NCBI GenBank assembly: GCA_009787405.1
Contig: WRGA01000108.1
Span: 1-40,832, forward strand
From: Candidatus Azobacteroides sp.
GTDB lineage: Bacteria; Bacteroidota; Bacteroidia; Bacteroidales; WRGA01
Direction of reading: 5' to 3'
DNA: 40,832 nt
Shown: positions 7,773 to 15,864 of the stretch, in pieces
How the letters are laid out: every line of letters starts with the position of its first letter
Position numbering within the stretch: position 1 is the stretch's first letter
Made by a program: the position numbers and the translations under genes
The notes under the pieces: generated by a model
Seen by the model: the letters and a program-made list of their open reading frames with translations, nothing else
Databases searched by the model: none
What the model was told of the DNA's origin: nothing

Positions 7773-8840
7773 ATGAAAGAATATCCGAAAAAATACAGAA
7801 TTAAAGATATAGCCAAACTTGCCGGTGTTTCTGCCGGTACTGTAGACCGAGTTTTACACAACCGGGGGGAAGTATCGGAAATCAGCGGAAAAAAAGTAAA
7901 AGAAGTGCTCAAAGCCATCGATTATCACCCGAATATTTTCGCCAGCACACTCGCTTCCAAAAAAACATATACGTTCATCTGCATATTGCCTCATTATCAT
8001 AAAGGTGAATATTATGAAGCCGTTGAAGAAGGTATCTCAAAAGCCGCCGCCGAATTTGGAGATTGGAATGTTTCCGTCAAAATGAACTATTTTGATCAGT
8101 TTGATGAATCGGATTACAGAAAGGTCTGCGAAGAAATTCCCGATTCGCATCCGGACGCCGTATTGATCATTCCTGTTTACAAAGAGGCGACAGCCGAATT
8201 TGCGGCAACGCTGAAAGATCATGATATTCCGTATGTTTTTCTCGACTCTCAGGTCGAGCATACCAACCCGTTGGCGTATTTCGGACAAGATTCTTACCGG
8301 AGCGGGTATCTGGTTGCCAGATTATTGACGGAAAATCTCGACCGGGACAAAGAAATCGTGATTTTCAGAATATTGAGGCATTCTCAAAGCAAAGACAATC
8401 AATCCATTGCCCGGGAAAACGGGTTTATGGCTTATTTAAAAGAAAACAATCCCGGAGTTATTGTTCATCCGCTTCATTTACATGCCGCCGATGAGGAAGA
8501 GAGCCGGAAATTGATGAATCATTTTTTCACCGGGCATCTGAATGTTTCGTCCGGAGTCATTTTCAATTCCCGGGCCTACATGATCAGTGAATATCTGTCG
8601 GCGCGGCATTTGCAGCACATTTCGTTGGTGGGATACGATTTATTGAGCCGGAATGTGGCCGGTCTGAAAAACGGCATTATCCGGTATTTGATCGGACAAC
8701 GCCCCGAAAAACAAGGATATAACGCCATCAAAGCGTTGTCCAGACATTTTGTTTTAAAACAACATGTGCGGACGGAAAATTTCATGCCGATCGATATTTT
8801 GACGAAAGAAAATATCGATTTTTTCATCGATTTTGAATAA
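7773..8840 (+). CDS. LacI-family transcriptional regulator of the uronate genes
   Basis: A 355-aa repressor-type protein. Residues 8-35 form the LacI helix-turn-helix (YRIKDIAKLAGVSAGTVDRV, then LHNRGEVSE) and hinge region YHPNIFASTLAS (about 51-62). Residues ~65-345 resemble a periplasmic-binding-protein-like ligand domain with PDAVLIIPV and FLDSQVE. It is encoded between the two arms of the uronate regulon, divergent from uxaC and 151 bp before uxaB. Control of both arms, with a uronate or pathway intermediate as inducer, is inferred from position and from the paired palindromes at 7533 and 8948. The start at 7773 gives the normal distance to the HTH. Confidence 0.88.
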   Translation: MKEYPKKYRIKDIAKLAGVSAGTVDRVLHNRGEVSEISGKKVKEVLKAIDYHPNIFASTLASKKTYTFICILPHYHKGEYYEAVEEGISKAAAEFGDWNVSVKMNYFDQFDESDYRKVCEEIPDSHPDAVLIIPVYKEATAEFAATLKDHDIPYVFLDSQVEHTNPLAYFGQDSYRSGYLVARLLTENLDRDKEIVIFRILRHSQSKDNQSIARENGFMAYLKENNPGVIVHPLHLHAADEEESRKLMNHFFTGHLNVSSGVIFNSRAYMISEYLSARHLQHISLVGYDLLSRNVAGLKNGIIRYLIGQRPEKQGYNAIKALSRHFVLKQHVRTENFMPIDILTKENIDFFIDFE

Positions 8841-8910
8841 GAAATGAGATTTTCAGCGGGAAATAAATGAAACCAATGTGAAATTTACCCTTTTTCTTGC
8901 TATTTTGTTG

Positions 8911-8918
8911 TACCTTTG
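8911..8918 (+). promoter_or_regulatory. -7 box of uxaB
   Basis: TACCTTTG fits TAnnTTTG and lies 81 bp before the uxaB ATG, between the regulator stop codon and the operator O2. Confidence 0.55.
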
Positions 8919-8947
8919 AATTCGAGAATATAAGCATGTTGTTTTCT

Positions 8948-8959
8948 GTGTGCGCACAC
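8948..8959. promoter_or_regulatory. Palindromic operator O2 before uxaB
   Basis: GTGTGCGCACAC is a perfect 12-bp palindrome, the same core as O1 (GTGTTCGCACAC) bar one base. It lies about 30 bp downstream of the uxaB -7 box and 32 bp before the ATG, suited to repression by blocking transcription. Confidence 0.7.
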
Positions 8960-8991
8960 GGAGAGTCATAAATCAATTTAATACTATAAAT

Positions 8992-10425
8992 ATGAAAGCT
9001 TTAAACAGAAAAACAGTTCAGGTCCGGACATATCCTGAACGCATCATTCAATTTGGTGAAGGTAATTTTTTACGTGCATTTGTGGATTGGATTATTTTTA
9101 ATATGAATGAAAAAACCGGATTCAACAGCGGCGTAGTGGCGATTCAGCCGATCGAAAACGGCATGGTGGATGTGTTGAACGCTCAAGACGGGCTTTATCA
9201 CTTGAATCTGCAAGGAATCGACAAGGGTGAAAAAATCGACAGCATTCAACTGATTGATGTGATCAGCAGAGGCTTGAATCCGTACACTCAATTTGACGAA
9301 TATCTGAAATTGGCCGAAAATCCGGACATGCGCTTTGTGATTTCAAACACGACCGAAGCGGGCATCGCATTCCGCGCCGAAGATAAATCGGACGACAAGC
9401 CGGCTCGATCTTATCCGGGTAAATTGACTCAGCTGCTTTATCATCGTTTCAAAACATTCAACGGCGACAAAAGCAAAGGCTTTATTATATTTCCCTGCGA
9501 ACTGATTTTCCATAACGGCGCCGAACTTAAAAAATGTATCGAACAATACATTCAAATCTGGAATCTCGGAAATGAATTTGAAAGTTGGTTTCATGAGGCA
9601 TGCGGCATATATTCTACGTTGGTCGACCGCATTGTTCCGGGATATCCCAAAGATACGATTGATTCGATTTTGCAAAGAATCGGCATGGAAGATAAGTTGG
9701 TGGTGAAAGGCGAGATTTTCCATTTATGGGTGATTGAAGCACCCGAAAGCGTTGCCGAAGAATTTCCTGCCGATAAAGCGGATTTGAATGTTTTGTTCGT
9801 TCCGAACGAAAAACCGTATCACGACAGAAAGGTAACGTTGTTGAACGGCCCGCACACCGTTCTTTCTCCGGTTGCTTATTTATCGGGATTGGACACCGTA
9901 AGGGAAGCGGTTGAAGATCCGGTCGTGGGCAAATTCGTGCATAAAGTGATGTTCGACGAATTGCTTCCGACTCTTGATCTTCCGAAAGACGAACTGGAAA
10001 AATTCGGCAACGATGTGTTGGATCGTTTCCGTAATCCGTTTGTAAAACACTTTGTTACCGGCATCATGCTCAATTCGTTTCCGAAATTCAAAACCCGTGA
10101 TTTACCCGGTTTGAAAATTTATTCGGAACGAAAGGGGGAATTGCCTTCGGGATTGGTATTGGGATTGGCCGGTATTTGTGTATATTATAAAGGAGGAAAA
10201 CGCGGTAACGACGTCATCATTCCGAACGACGATAAAGTCATCACCGACCTGCTGACCGAACTTTGGAAAACAAACGACCCTCAAAAAGTGGCGGAAGGTG
10301 TTTTGGCTTCGGAATATATTTGGGGTGAAGATTTAAATCAAATTCCCGGATTTACCGACAAATTGGCCGGATACATTCAATCGATCCTGAATGTGGGAAT
10401 GTTTGAAACAAGTAAAATTATTTGA
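8992..10425 (+). CDS. uxaB: Tagaturonate reductase (altronate oxidoreductase)
   Basis: A 477-aa NAD-dependent polyol dehydrogenase of the mannitol dehydrogenase family that reduces D-tagaturonate to D-altronate. Nucleotide-binding segment RIIQFGEGNFLRAFVDW (17-33) is at the N-terminus. The C-terminal catalytic domain carries KVTLLNGPHTVLSPVAYLSG (280-299) with the family's catalytic Lys280 and the Asn/His pair. The ATG at 8992 is chosen because an in-frame GTG at 8950 lies inside the operator palindrome and adds residues that do not fit the family. It faces the same way as uxaA and is separated from it by the four-helix-bundle gene. Confidence 0.93.
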   Translation: MKALNRKTVQVRTYPERIIQFGEGNFLRAFVDWIIFNMNEKTGFNSGVVAIQPIENGMVDVLNAQDGLYHLNLQGIDKGEKIDSIQLIDVISRGLNPYTQFDEYLKLAENPDMRFVISNTTEAGIAFRAEDKSDDKPARSYPGKLTQLLYHRFKTFNGDKSKGFIIFPCELIFHNGAELKKCIEQYIQIWNLGNEFESWFHEACGIYSTLVDRIVPGYPKDTIDSILQRIGMEDKLVVKGEIFHLWVIEAPESVAEEFPADKADLNVLFVPNEKPYHDRKVTLLNGPHTVLSPVAYLSGLDTVREAVEDPVVGKFVHKVMFDELLPTLDLPKDELEKFGNDVLDRFRNPFVKHFVTGIMLNSFPKFKTRDLPGLKIYSERKGELPSGLVLGLAGICVYYKGGKRGNDVIIPNDDKVITDLLTELWKTNDPQKVAEGVLASEYIWGEDLNQIPGFTDKLAGYIQSILNVGMFETSKII

Positions 10426-10460
10426 CAAATGGACAATTTACAATTTACAATTTGACGAAT
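10423..10460. repeat. Heptanucleotide array, unit ACAATTT, behind uxaB
   Basis: Units GACAAAT, GGACAATTT and two clean ACAATTT copies start at the uxaB stop codon. The complementary unit AAATTGT is repeated at 10877-10934, so the two arrays are inverted around the small gene between them. Confidence 0.75.
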
Positions 10461-10491
10461 ATCAAAAATGTGTGAATAAATAGATATACAT

Positions 10492-10887
10492 ATGAATAAA
10501 TATGATTTAAAAGACCGGTTACAGGATTTTGCCATTCGAATCATAAAAATGGCTGAAAAATTACCGGATACCGCCAGCGGATTAATCGTAAAAAAGCAAA
10601 TTATACGTTCCGGGACGTCTCCGGGTGCAAATTATCGTGCAGCTTGTATCAGTAAATCCGGAAAAGATTTTATCAACAAACTGAAAATAGTTGAAGAAGA
10701 ATTGGACGAAACGATTTATTGGCAAGAAATCATTATCAAAACGAATATGCTGAAATCCGATTTATTACAAAGTTTAATGCAAGAAAATAAAGAACTTCTA
10801 TCGATCATTATTTCATCCATAAAAACAAGTAAAAATTCACTCTTATCATCAAAATACAACAACGATGAAATCTCCGACAAATTGTAA
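10492..10887 (+). CDS. Four-helix-bundle protein (S23/IVS-type)
   Basis: A 131-aa, mostly helical cytoplasmic protein of the family named after proteins encoded in 23S rRNA intervening sequences. Diagnostic features are the DFAIRII segment near the N-terminus, KKQIIRSGTSPGANYRAA (34-51) and the EEELDETIYWQEII segment (68-81). Family members are about 110-135 aa and form a pentameric barrel of four-helix bundles; their biological role is not established. It sits between uxaB and uxaA, bracketed by inverted heptanucleotide arrays, so it looks like an insertion into an older uxaB-uxaA pair rather than a pathway enzyme. The last codons already lie in the right-hand array, and the Lys/Ser/Asn-rich tail may be derived from it. 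Confidence 0.85.
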   Translation: MNKYDLKDRLQDFAIRIIKMAEKLPDTASGLIVKKQIIRSGTSPGANYRAACISKSGKDFINKLKIVEEELDETIYWQEIIIKTNMLKSDLLQSLMQENKELLSIIISSIKTSKNSLLSSKYNNDEISDKL

Positions 10888-10934
10888 ATTGTGAAATGGT
10901 AAATTGTAAATTGTAAATGGTGAAATGGTAAATC
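10877..10934. repeat. Heptanucleotide array, unit TAAATTG/TGAAATGG, before uxaA
   Basis: About seven units (AAATTGT, GAAATGG, TAAATTG, TAAATGG variants) run from the end of the four-helix-bundle gene to just before uxaA. The array is the inverse complement of the one at 10423-10460. Confidence 0.8.
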
Positions 10935-10942
10935 CCAAAACT

Positions 10943-12436
10943 ATGTCGACAAAATCTATGCAAATAAATCCCGACGATAATGTGGCCATTGCGATTATGG
11001 CACTGTCCACGGGTGAAAAGGTGAATGTGGATAAACACCACGTGGTGCTGAAGGAAGATATTCCCGCAGGACATAAATTTGCGCTGAAAGAATTGAAACC
11101 GAACGACAACGTGATCAAATACGGCTTCCCGATCGGACATGCCGTTTCCGATATTGCGGAAGGCGGATGGGTGAATGAAAAGAATGTCAAAACAAATCTC
11201 GAAGGATTGTTGAATTACGAATACCATCCGAAAGAGGTGAAATTAGACATCCCCAACCGTCATTTGACGTTCAAAGGATATAAACGCGAAAACGGTGAAG
11301 TCGGAATCCGCAACGAAATTTGGATTGTGCCTACCGTCGGTTGCGTGAACGGAATCGCCGAAGCCGTCATCAACGATTTTAAATCACAAATCGGGATGTT
11401 GAAAAACATCGACGCCATCGAAGTGTTCAAGCACAATTACGGGTGTTCTCAATTGGGCGACGACCATGAAACGACCATGAAAATTCTCCGGGACATTGCG
11501 TTGCATCCGAATGCCGGCGGAGTATTGGTGTTGGGTTTAGGGTGTGAAAACAATCAGCTCGATGTTTTTCGCAAGTTTTTGGGGAAATTCCCGGAAAACC
11601 GGATCAAATTCTTAGTAGCCCAAAAAGTGAAAGATGAACATGCCGAAGGGTTGAAACTGCTTCACGAATTGTACGACGTTGCTTCGAAAGACGTTCGCGA
11701 AGAGGTTCCGCTTTCTGAATTGAGAATCGGACTGAAATGCGGCGGTTCGGACGGATTTTCCGGTATAACGGCTAACCCTTTGCTGGGTGTATTTTCCGAT
11801 TTTCTGGTTGCTCAAGGCGGAACGACTGTTTTAACGGAAGTTCCCGAAATGTTCGGCGCCGAAACCATTTTGATGAACCGGTGCGATTCGTTCGAAATGT
11901 TTGACAAAACCGTGCAACTGATCAACGATTTCAAAGCGTATTTTATCAAAAATAATCAACCTATATATGAAAATCCTTCTCCGGGAAATAAGGCCGGAGG
12001 AATTTCCACGTTGGAAGAAAAATCATTGGGTTGTACGCAAAAATGCGGCAAATCTTTGGTTCGGGACGTTTTAATGTACGGAGACCGGCTGAAAACAAAA
12101 GGATTGAACCTGTTGAGTTCTCCGGGAAACGATTTGGTGGCATCAACCGCATTAGGCGCCGCCGGTTGCCAGATGGTATTGTTCACCACCGGGCGCGGCA
12201 CTCCGTTCGGCAGTTTTGTCCCCACCCTGAAAATATCGACCAACACGCTGCTGTACGAAAATAAACCGGGATGGATCGACTTCAATGCCGGGGTATTGCT
12301 TCAAGAAAAATCGATGAACGATTTACACGAAGAATTTATACACTATATCATCAAAGTGGCAAGCGGAGAGCAGGTGAATAACGAAAAACATCATTTCCGG
12401 GAAATCGCCATATTCAAAACAGGTGTAACGTTGTAA
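10943..12436 (+). CDS. uxaA: Altronate dehydratase
   Basis: A 497-aa enzyme that dehydrates D-altronate to 2-keto-3-deoxygluconate. Residues ~1-95 form the SAF-type N-terminal domain (DNVAIAIMAL, VVLKEDIPAGHKFAL, IGHAVSDIAEGGWV). The rest is the galactarate dehydratase/altronate hydrolase fold, with cysteine-containing motifs VGCVNGIAEAV, HNYGCSQLGDDHE, VLGLGCENNQ and LKCGGSDGFSGITANPLLG, and KCGKSLVRDV later. The length agrees with E. coli UxaA (495). The ATG at 10943 is preferred; an in-frame ATG at 10925 lies in the heptanucleotide array. It completes the galacturonate branch together with UxaC, UxaB, KdgK and Eda. Confidence 0.94.
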   Translation: MSTKSMQINPDDNVAIAIMALSTGEKVNVDKHHVVLKEDIPAGHKFALKELKPNDNVIKYGFPIGHAVSDIAEGGWVNEKNVKTNLEGLLNYEYHPKEVKLDIPNRHLTFKGYKRENGEVGIRNEIWIVPTVGCVNGIAEAVINDFKSQIGMLKNIDAIEVFKHNYGCSQLGDDHETTMKILRDIALHPNAGGVLVLGLGCENNQLDVFRKFLGKFPENRIKFLVAQKVKDEHAEGLKLLHELYDVASKDVREEVPLSELRIGLKCGGSDGFSGITANPLLGVFSDFLVAQGGTTVLTEVPEMFGAETILMNRCDSFEMFDKTVQLINDFKAYFIKNNQPIYENPSPGNKAGGISTLEEKSLGCTQKCGKSLVRDVLMYGDRLKTKGLNLLSSPGNDLVASTALGAAGCQMVLFTTGRGTPFGSFVPTLKISTNTLLYENKPGWIDFNAGVLLQEKSMNDLHEEFIHYIIKVASGEQVNNEKHHFREIAIFKTGVTL

Positions 12437-12480
12437 AACCGATCAAGTTTTTTATCCGATCCATTCACCTTTCAAGGTTT

Positions 12481-12518
12481 TATAATGAATTGAAAATCAA
12501 TAATGAAAATATTTTCAC
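12481..12518 (+). promoter_or_regulatory. Conserved upstream box shared with the ompA-like gene (copy 1)
   Basis: This 38-bp block, starting TATAATGAATTGAAAATCAA, matches the block at 18451-18488 at about 30 of 38 positions without gaps. Both lie upstream of a TATATTTG promoter of an outer-membrane protein gene (here 46 bp before the -7 box). The function is unknown; a regulator-binding site or an old duplicated upstream region are both possible. Confidence 0.5.
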
Positions 12519-12540
12519 TTAAAAAATAGTTAAAAAATGA

Positions 12541-12571
12541 TTGGAAATGTCAAAAACAGTTTCTATATTTG
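12541..12571 (+). promoter_or_regulatory. Promoter of OmpW-like gene
   Basis: TTG at 12541-12543 and TATATTTG at 12564-12571 are separated by 20 bp, close to the Bacteroidota -33/-7 pattern. The predicted leader is about 72 nt. Confidence 0.65.
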
Positions 12572-12649
12572 CACTCGTTTTTAAACAACCAAACAATTAA
12601 TGCGGATGCCGAAAAGCATATAGAGTAGGCTTTCTAATAATAATTTGAA

Positions 12650-13249
12650 ATGAAAAAGTTTTTGACTTTGGCAGTAGTTGCCTTATTAGCAGTGGGTGCA
12701 AACGCACAAAAAGGTTCTACGTACATCGGTACGAGTGGTATTTCTTTTTGGAATACTGATGAAAATGCCGGACCTACTTCCTCCGGTTTTCTAACAGGCT
12801 TTAACATAGGCACAGGAGATTTAAAAGGGTCTCAATTCGGGGTGGCTCCTGAATTGGGTTATTTTGTTGCCGACAACATGGCCATCGGCGCTTCATTGGG
12901 CTTTACTCTGACTAATCCTGACGGAGATAACAACAATATCACTTCTTTGGGAATTGCTCCGTATTTCCGTTATTTCTTGGTTCAAAAAGGAAATTTCGGG
13001 TTATATTTGCAAGCAGGAGGCCAATATGATATAAATTTTTACCAAGCAGATGGAGTTGATAATTTGAATCACTTCAATGTCGGAGTTCTTCCGGGTATTT
13101 CTTATGCTTTCTCCGACAAATTCTCTGCAGCTGCATCTTTCGGTTGGTTAGGTTATGATTATTGGAAACAAGGTGATAGTGATGGTGGTACAGTTGGTCT
13201 TAAAGTGAATGGAAGTTCATTGAATTTCGGTTTATACTACAACTTCTAA
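12650..13249 (+). CDS. Outer-membrane beta-barrel protein (OmpW/porin-like)
   Basis: A 199-aa exported protein with a clear signal peptide (residues 1-19, cleavage after GANA). The mature chain has alternating hydrophobic strands typical of a small eight-stranded barrel: GVAPELGYFVADNMAIGASL, IAPYFRYFLV, NFGLYLQAGG, VGVLPGISYAFSDKFSAAAS. It ends in Phe (LYYNF), the usual BAM recognition residue. It matches the general outer-membrane beta-barrel family of Bacteroidota; no transport substrate can be read from the sequence. The gene has its own promoter, a conserved upstream box and a strong terminator, so it is monocistronic. Confidence 0.85.
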   Translation: MKKFLTLAVVALLAVGANAQKGSTYIGTSGISFWNTDENAGPTSSGFLTGFNIGTGDLKGSQFGVAPELGYFVADNMAIGASLGFTLTNPDGDNNNITSLGIAPYFRYFLVQKGNFGLYLQAGGQYDINFYQADGVDNLNHFNVGVLPGISYAFSDKFSAAASFGWLGYDYWKQGDSDGGTVGLKVNGSSLNFGLYYNF

Positions 13250-13272
13250 TCAACAGCTTTTTTAAATCAAAG

Positions 13273-13305
13273 AACCTTGCTTAATATGACAAGCAAGGTT
13301 TTTTT
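13273..13305 (+). terminator. Rho-independent terminator after OmpW-like gene
   Basis: AACCTTGCTT (13273-13282) pairs perfectly with AAGCAAGGTT (13291-13300) around an 8-nt loop, followed by a T run. Confidence 0.9.
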
Positions 13306-13357
13306 ATGTCTTGAAAACATATTATTTTTGGGCAAAAGAAATCGTAAATATAAGAGA

Positions 13358-15832
13358 ATGCCGACATCCCCTGTCATATATTACATTGATGCAATCCTGC
13401 CGCTTCCTTTGGCAGATTTCTATACTTACAAAATTCCCGGACACCTGATTGATGAAGTCAAAATCGGATGCCGTGTTGTCGTTTCTTTCGGAAAGAAAAA
13501 ATTTTATACCGCAATCGTTATCCGGATACATGATAAAGCGCCCGAATATGAAACCAAAGAAATCACCTCCGTATTGGATCATACGCCGATTGTCACCTCA
13601 CAACAATTGAAATTATGGGAATGGGTCGCCTCGTATTACCAATGCACATTGGGCGAGGTCTATAACGCCGCTTTGCCGGCCGGGTTAAAACCGGGCAGCG
13701 AAACCACCGTTTTTTACAATCCGGACTTTTACCCGGAAACTGAACTGACCGAAAAAGAACAGCGCATTCTTTCCGAATTTGCGGCGAAAGATAAATTGAC
13801 ATTGTCCGAACTTCAAAAATCGTCGGGAATAAAAAATGTACCGGCTGCGGTAAAAACACTGCTGGAGAAAAATGCTTTATTGATTAACGAAGAAGTTAAA
13901 CAAGGTTATAAAGCAAAAACCGAAACCTACCTTCGTTTATCCGAAGATTTTTCCGGCCGGGATCGTTTGGAAAAAGTGTTTGACGAATTATCGCGGGCGC
14001 CCAAACAATTGCATGTATTGATGACGTTTTTGGATTTGTCGCATTATTTTTCTTCCGAAATTCCCCCGAAAGAAGTTTCCAAAAAAGAATTAATCAAAAA
14101 GACAGATACTTCCGAAAACCCGGTCAACAGCCTGATCGAAAAAGGAATCCTGCTTGTTTACCGGAAAGAAATCAGCCGATTGCAAAATTTTTCATCCAAA
14201 ATATCATCGGTCAATACTTTAAACGATATCCAGCAAAAAGCCTATTCCGAAATTATTCAATCATTCGAAAATAAAGACATCATTTTGTTGCACGGCGTCA
14301 CCTCCGGCGGAAAAACCGAAGTATACATCCGGCTGATAGACGACGTCTTGAAAAAAGGCCGGCAAGTGTTGTATTTATTGCCCGAAATTGCATTAACCAC
14401 TCAAATCACCGACCGCATCACCAAAGTCTTCGGCAATAATGTCCGGGTCTATCATTCAAAATTCTCGGACAACGAACGGGTGGAAATTTGGAATCAATTG
14501 CTGCATGACCAAGGGTGCAAAATTGTATTGGGGGTGCGTTCGTCTGTTTTTTTGCCCTTTAAGAATTTGGGATTGATCATTATCGACGAAGAACACGAAA
14601 ACACGTACAAACAACAAGATCCGGCCCCGCGATATCACGCCCGCAATACGGCCATGATTCTGGCGGCAATGCATCGGGCCAAGACCTTGTTGGGAACAGC
14701 GACTCCGTCCGTCGAAAGTTACTTTCACGCCAAAACCGGGCGTTACGGATTGGTAAAAATAGAGAAACGATTCGAAGAAATTGAATTACCTGAAATCGAG
14801 ATTGTCGACTCCAAGAAATTGTATAAACGGAAACAGATGCAATCTCACTTTTCGCCGTTGTTGTTGGAAAAAATAACCCGGGCGCTCGAATCGAACGAAC
14901 AGATTATTTTATTTCAAAACCGACGGGGATTTGCACCCTTGTTGGAATGCAAATTATGCGCTTGGATTCCGAAATGCGTGAATTGCGATGTCAGCCTCAC
15001 CTATCACAAATATTTCAATCAGTTGGTATGCCATTATTGCGGCTATGCCGTCAACATTCCCGAATTATGTCCTGCCTGCGGTAATCCGTCATTAGTCACG
15101 CACGGATTCGGAACGGAAAAAATAGAAGAGGAAATAAAAGTTGTTTTTCCGAATGCGTCTGTTTCACGAATGGATTTGGATACCGCCAAAAACCGGGCTT
15201 CTTACGAAAGAATAATCCATGATTTTTCTTCGGGAAAAACCGACATCTTAATCGGAACTCAAATGATTTCCAAAGGATTGGACTTCGATCATGTCAGCGT
15301 CGTAGGGATTTTAAATGCCGATAATATGATCAATTATCCCGATTTCCGCTCGCACGAACGGGCATTTCAGTTGATGGTGCAGGTAAGCGGCAGAGCCGGA
15401 AGAAAAAACAAGCAGGGAACAGTGGTCATTCAAACCGGCAATCCGACCCATCCGGTCATCCGGCAAGTCAAAGAAAATGATTATGAAGGTATGTTTCACG
15501 AACAATTGGCTGAACGAAAAGTATTCCGTTATCCGCCTTTTACACGATTGATCTATGTGATGGTCAAACACAAAGAGCATCCGGTTGCCGTAAAAGCCGC
15601 TGCAAACATGGCCGAGGCGTTGCGTCAAGTATTCGGAAAAAGGGTTTTGGGGCCGGATAAACCGGTGATTGCCCGTATTCAGACTTATTATATTCAAAAA
15701 ATCATTCTGAAAATCGAAACCGAAGCCTCTCAAGAAAAGGTAAAAGATATTCTCAACCGGATCCGGCTGCAAACGTTGCAAAATCCCGAATTTAAATCGG
15801 TTATTATTTATTATGATGTGGATCCGATGTAA
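13358..15832 (+). CDS. priA: Primosomal protein N' (replication restart helicase PriA)
   Basis: An 824-aa superfamily 2 DNA helicase that reloads the replisome at stalled forks. Visible are the N-terminal DNA-binding domain (YYIDAILPLPLADFYTYKIP), Walker A GVTSGGKTEVY (from about residue 313), the DEEH box (410-413) followed by the PriA-typical ENTYKQQD, and an eight-cysteine zinc region (about 530-575: CKLC, CVNC, CHYC, CPAC). Helicase motifs follow: GTQMISKGLDFDHV and VSGRAGR. The start at 13358 is used because an in-frame upstream ATG at 13277 lies inside the preceding terminator and adds residues absent from PriA. The phosphatase gene follows after 32 bp. Confidence 0.96.
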   Translation: MPTSPVIYYIDAILPLPLADFYTYKIPGHLIDEVKIGCRVVVSFGKKKFYTAIVIRIHDKAPEYETKEITSVLDHTPIVTSQQLKLWEWVASYYQCTLGEVYNAALPAGLKPGSETTVFYNPDFYPETELTEKEQRILSEFAAKDKLTLSELQKSSGIKNVPAAVKTLLEKNALLINEEVKQGYKAKTETYLRLSEDFSGRDRLEKVFDELSRAPKQLHVLMTFLDLSHYFSSEIPPKEVSKKELIKKTDTSENPVNSLIEKGILLVYRKEISRLQNFSSKISSVNTLNDIQQKAYSEIIQSFENKDIILLHGVTSGGKTEVYIRLIDDVLKKGRQVLYLLPEIALTTQITDRITKVFGNNVRVYHSKFSDNERVEIWNQLLHDQGCKIVLGVRSSVFLPFKNLGLIIIDEEHENTYKQQDPAPRYHARNTAMILAAMHRAKTLLGTATPSVESYFHAKTGRYGLVKIEKRFEEIELPEIEIVDSKKLYKRKQMQSHFSPLLLEKITRALESNEQIILFQNRRGFAPLLECKLCAWIPKCVNCDVSLTYHKYFNQLVCHYCGYAVNIPELCPACGNPSLVTHGFGTEKIEEEIKVVFPNASVSRMDLDTAKNRASYERIIHDFSSGKTDILIGTQMISKGLDFDHVSVVGILNADNMINYPDFRSHERAFQLMVQVSGRAGRKNKQGTVVIQTGNPTHPVIRQVKENDYEGMFHEQLAERKVFRYPPFTRLIYVMVKHKEHPVAVKAAANMAEALRQVFGKRVLGPDKPVIARIQTYYIQKIILKIETEASQEKVKDILNRIRLQTLQNPEFKSVIIYYDVDPM

Positions 15833-15834
15833 TA

Positions 15835-15855
15835 TGAATTACGAATTACGATTAA
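15835..15855. repeat. Short heptanucleotide repeat, unit GAATTAC
   Basis: Two in-register GAATTAC copies plus a degenerate third (GATTAAA) lie between priA and the phosphatase gene, a third heptad type in the window. Confidence 0.5.
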
Positions 15856-15864
15856 ATTCTAAAC

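Noticed and set aside
8950-8991. GTG start for uxaB 42 bp upstream
   Set aside because: It lies inside the palindromic operator, and the added residues do not belong to the family; the ATG at 8992 fits.
10492-10887. Four-helix-bundle gene as part of a 23S rRNA intervening sequence
   Set aside because: No rRNA sequence surrounds it; it lies between two metabolic genes.
12467-12480. Terminator behind uxaA (ACCTT..AAGGT)
   Set aside because: The loop would be two bases and the T run is broken; it is too weak to call.
13277-13357. Upstream ATG for priA
   Set aside because: It lies in the loop region of the preceding terminator and adds 27 residues absent from PriA.
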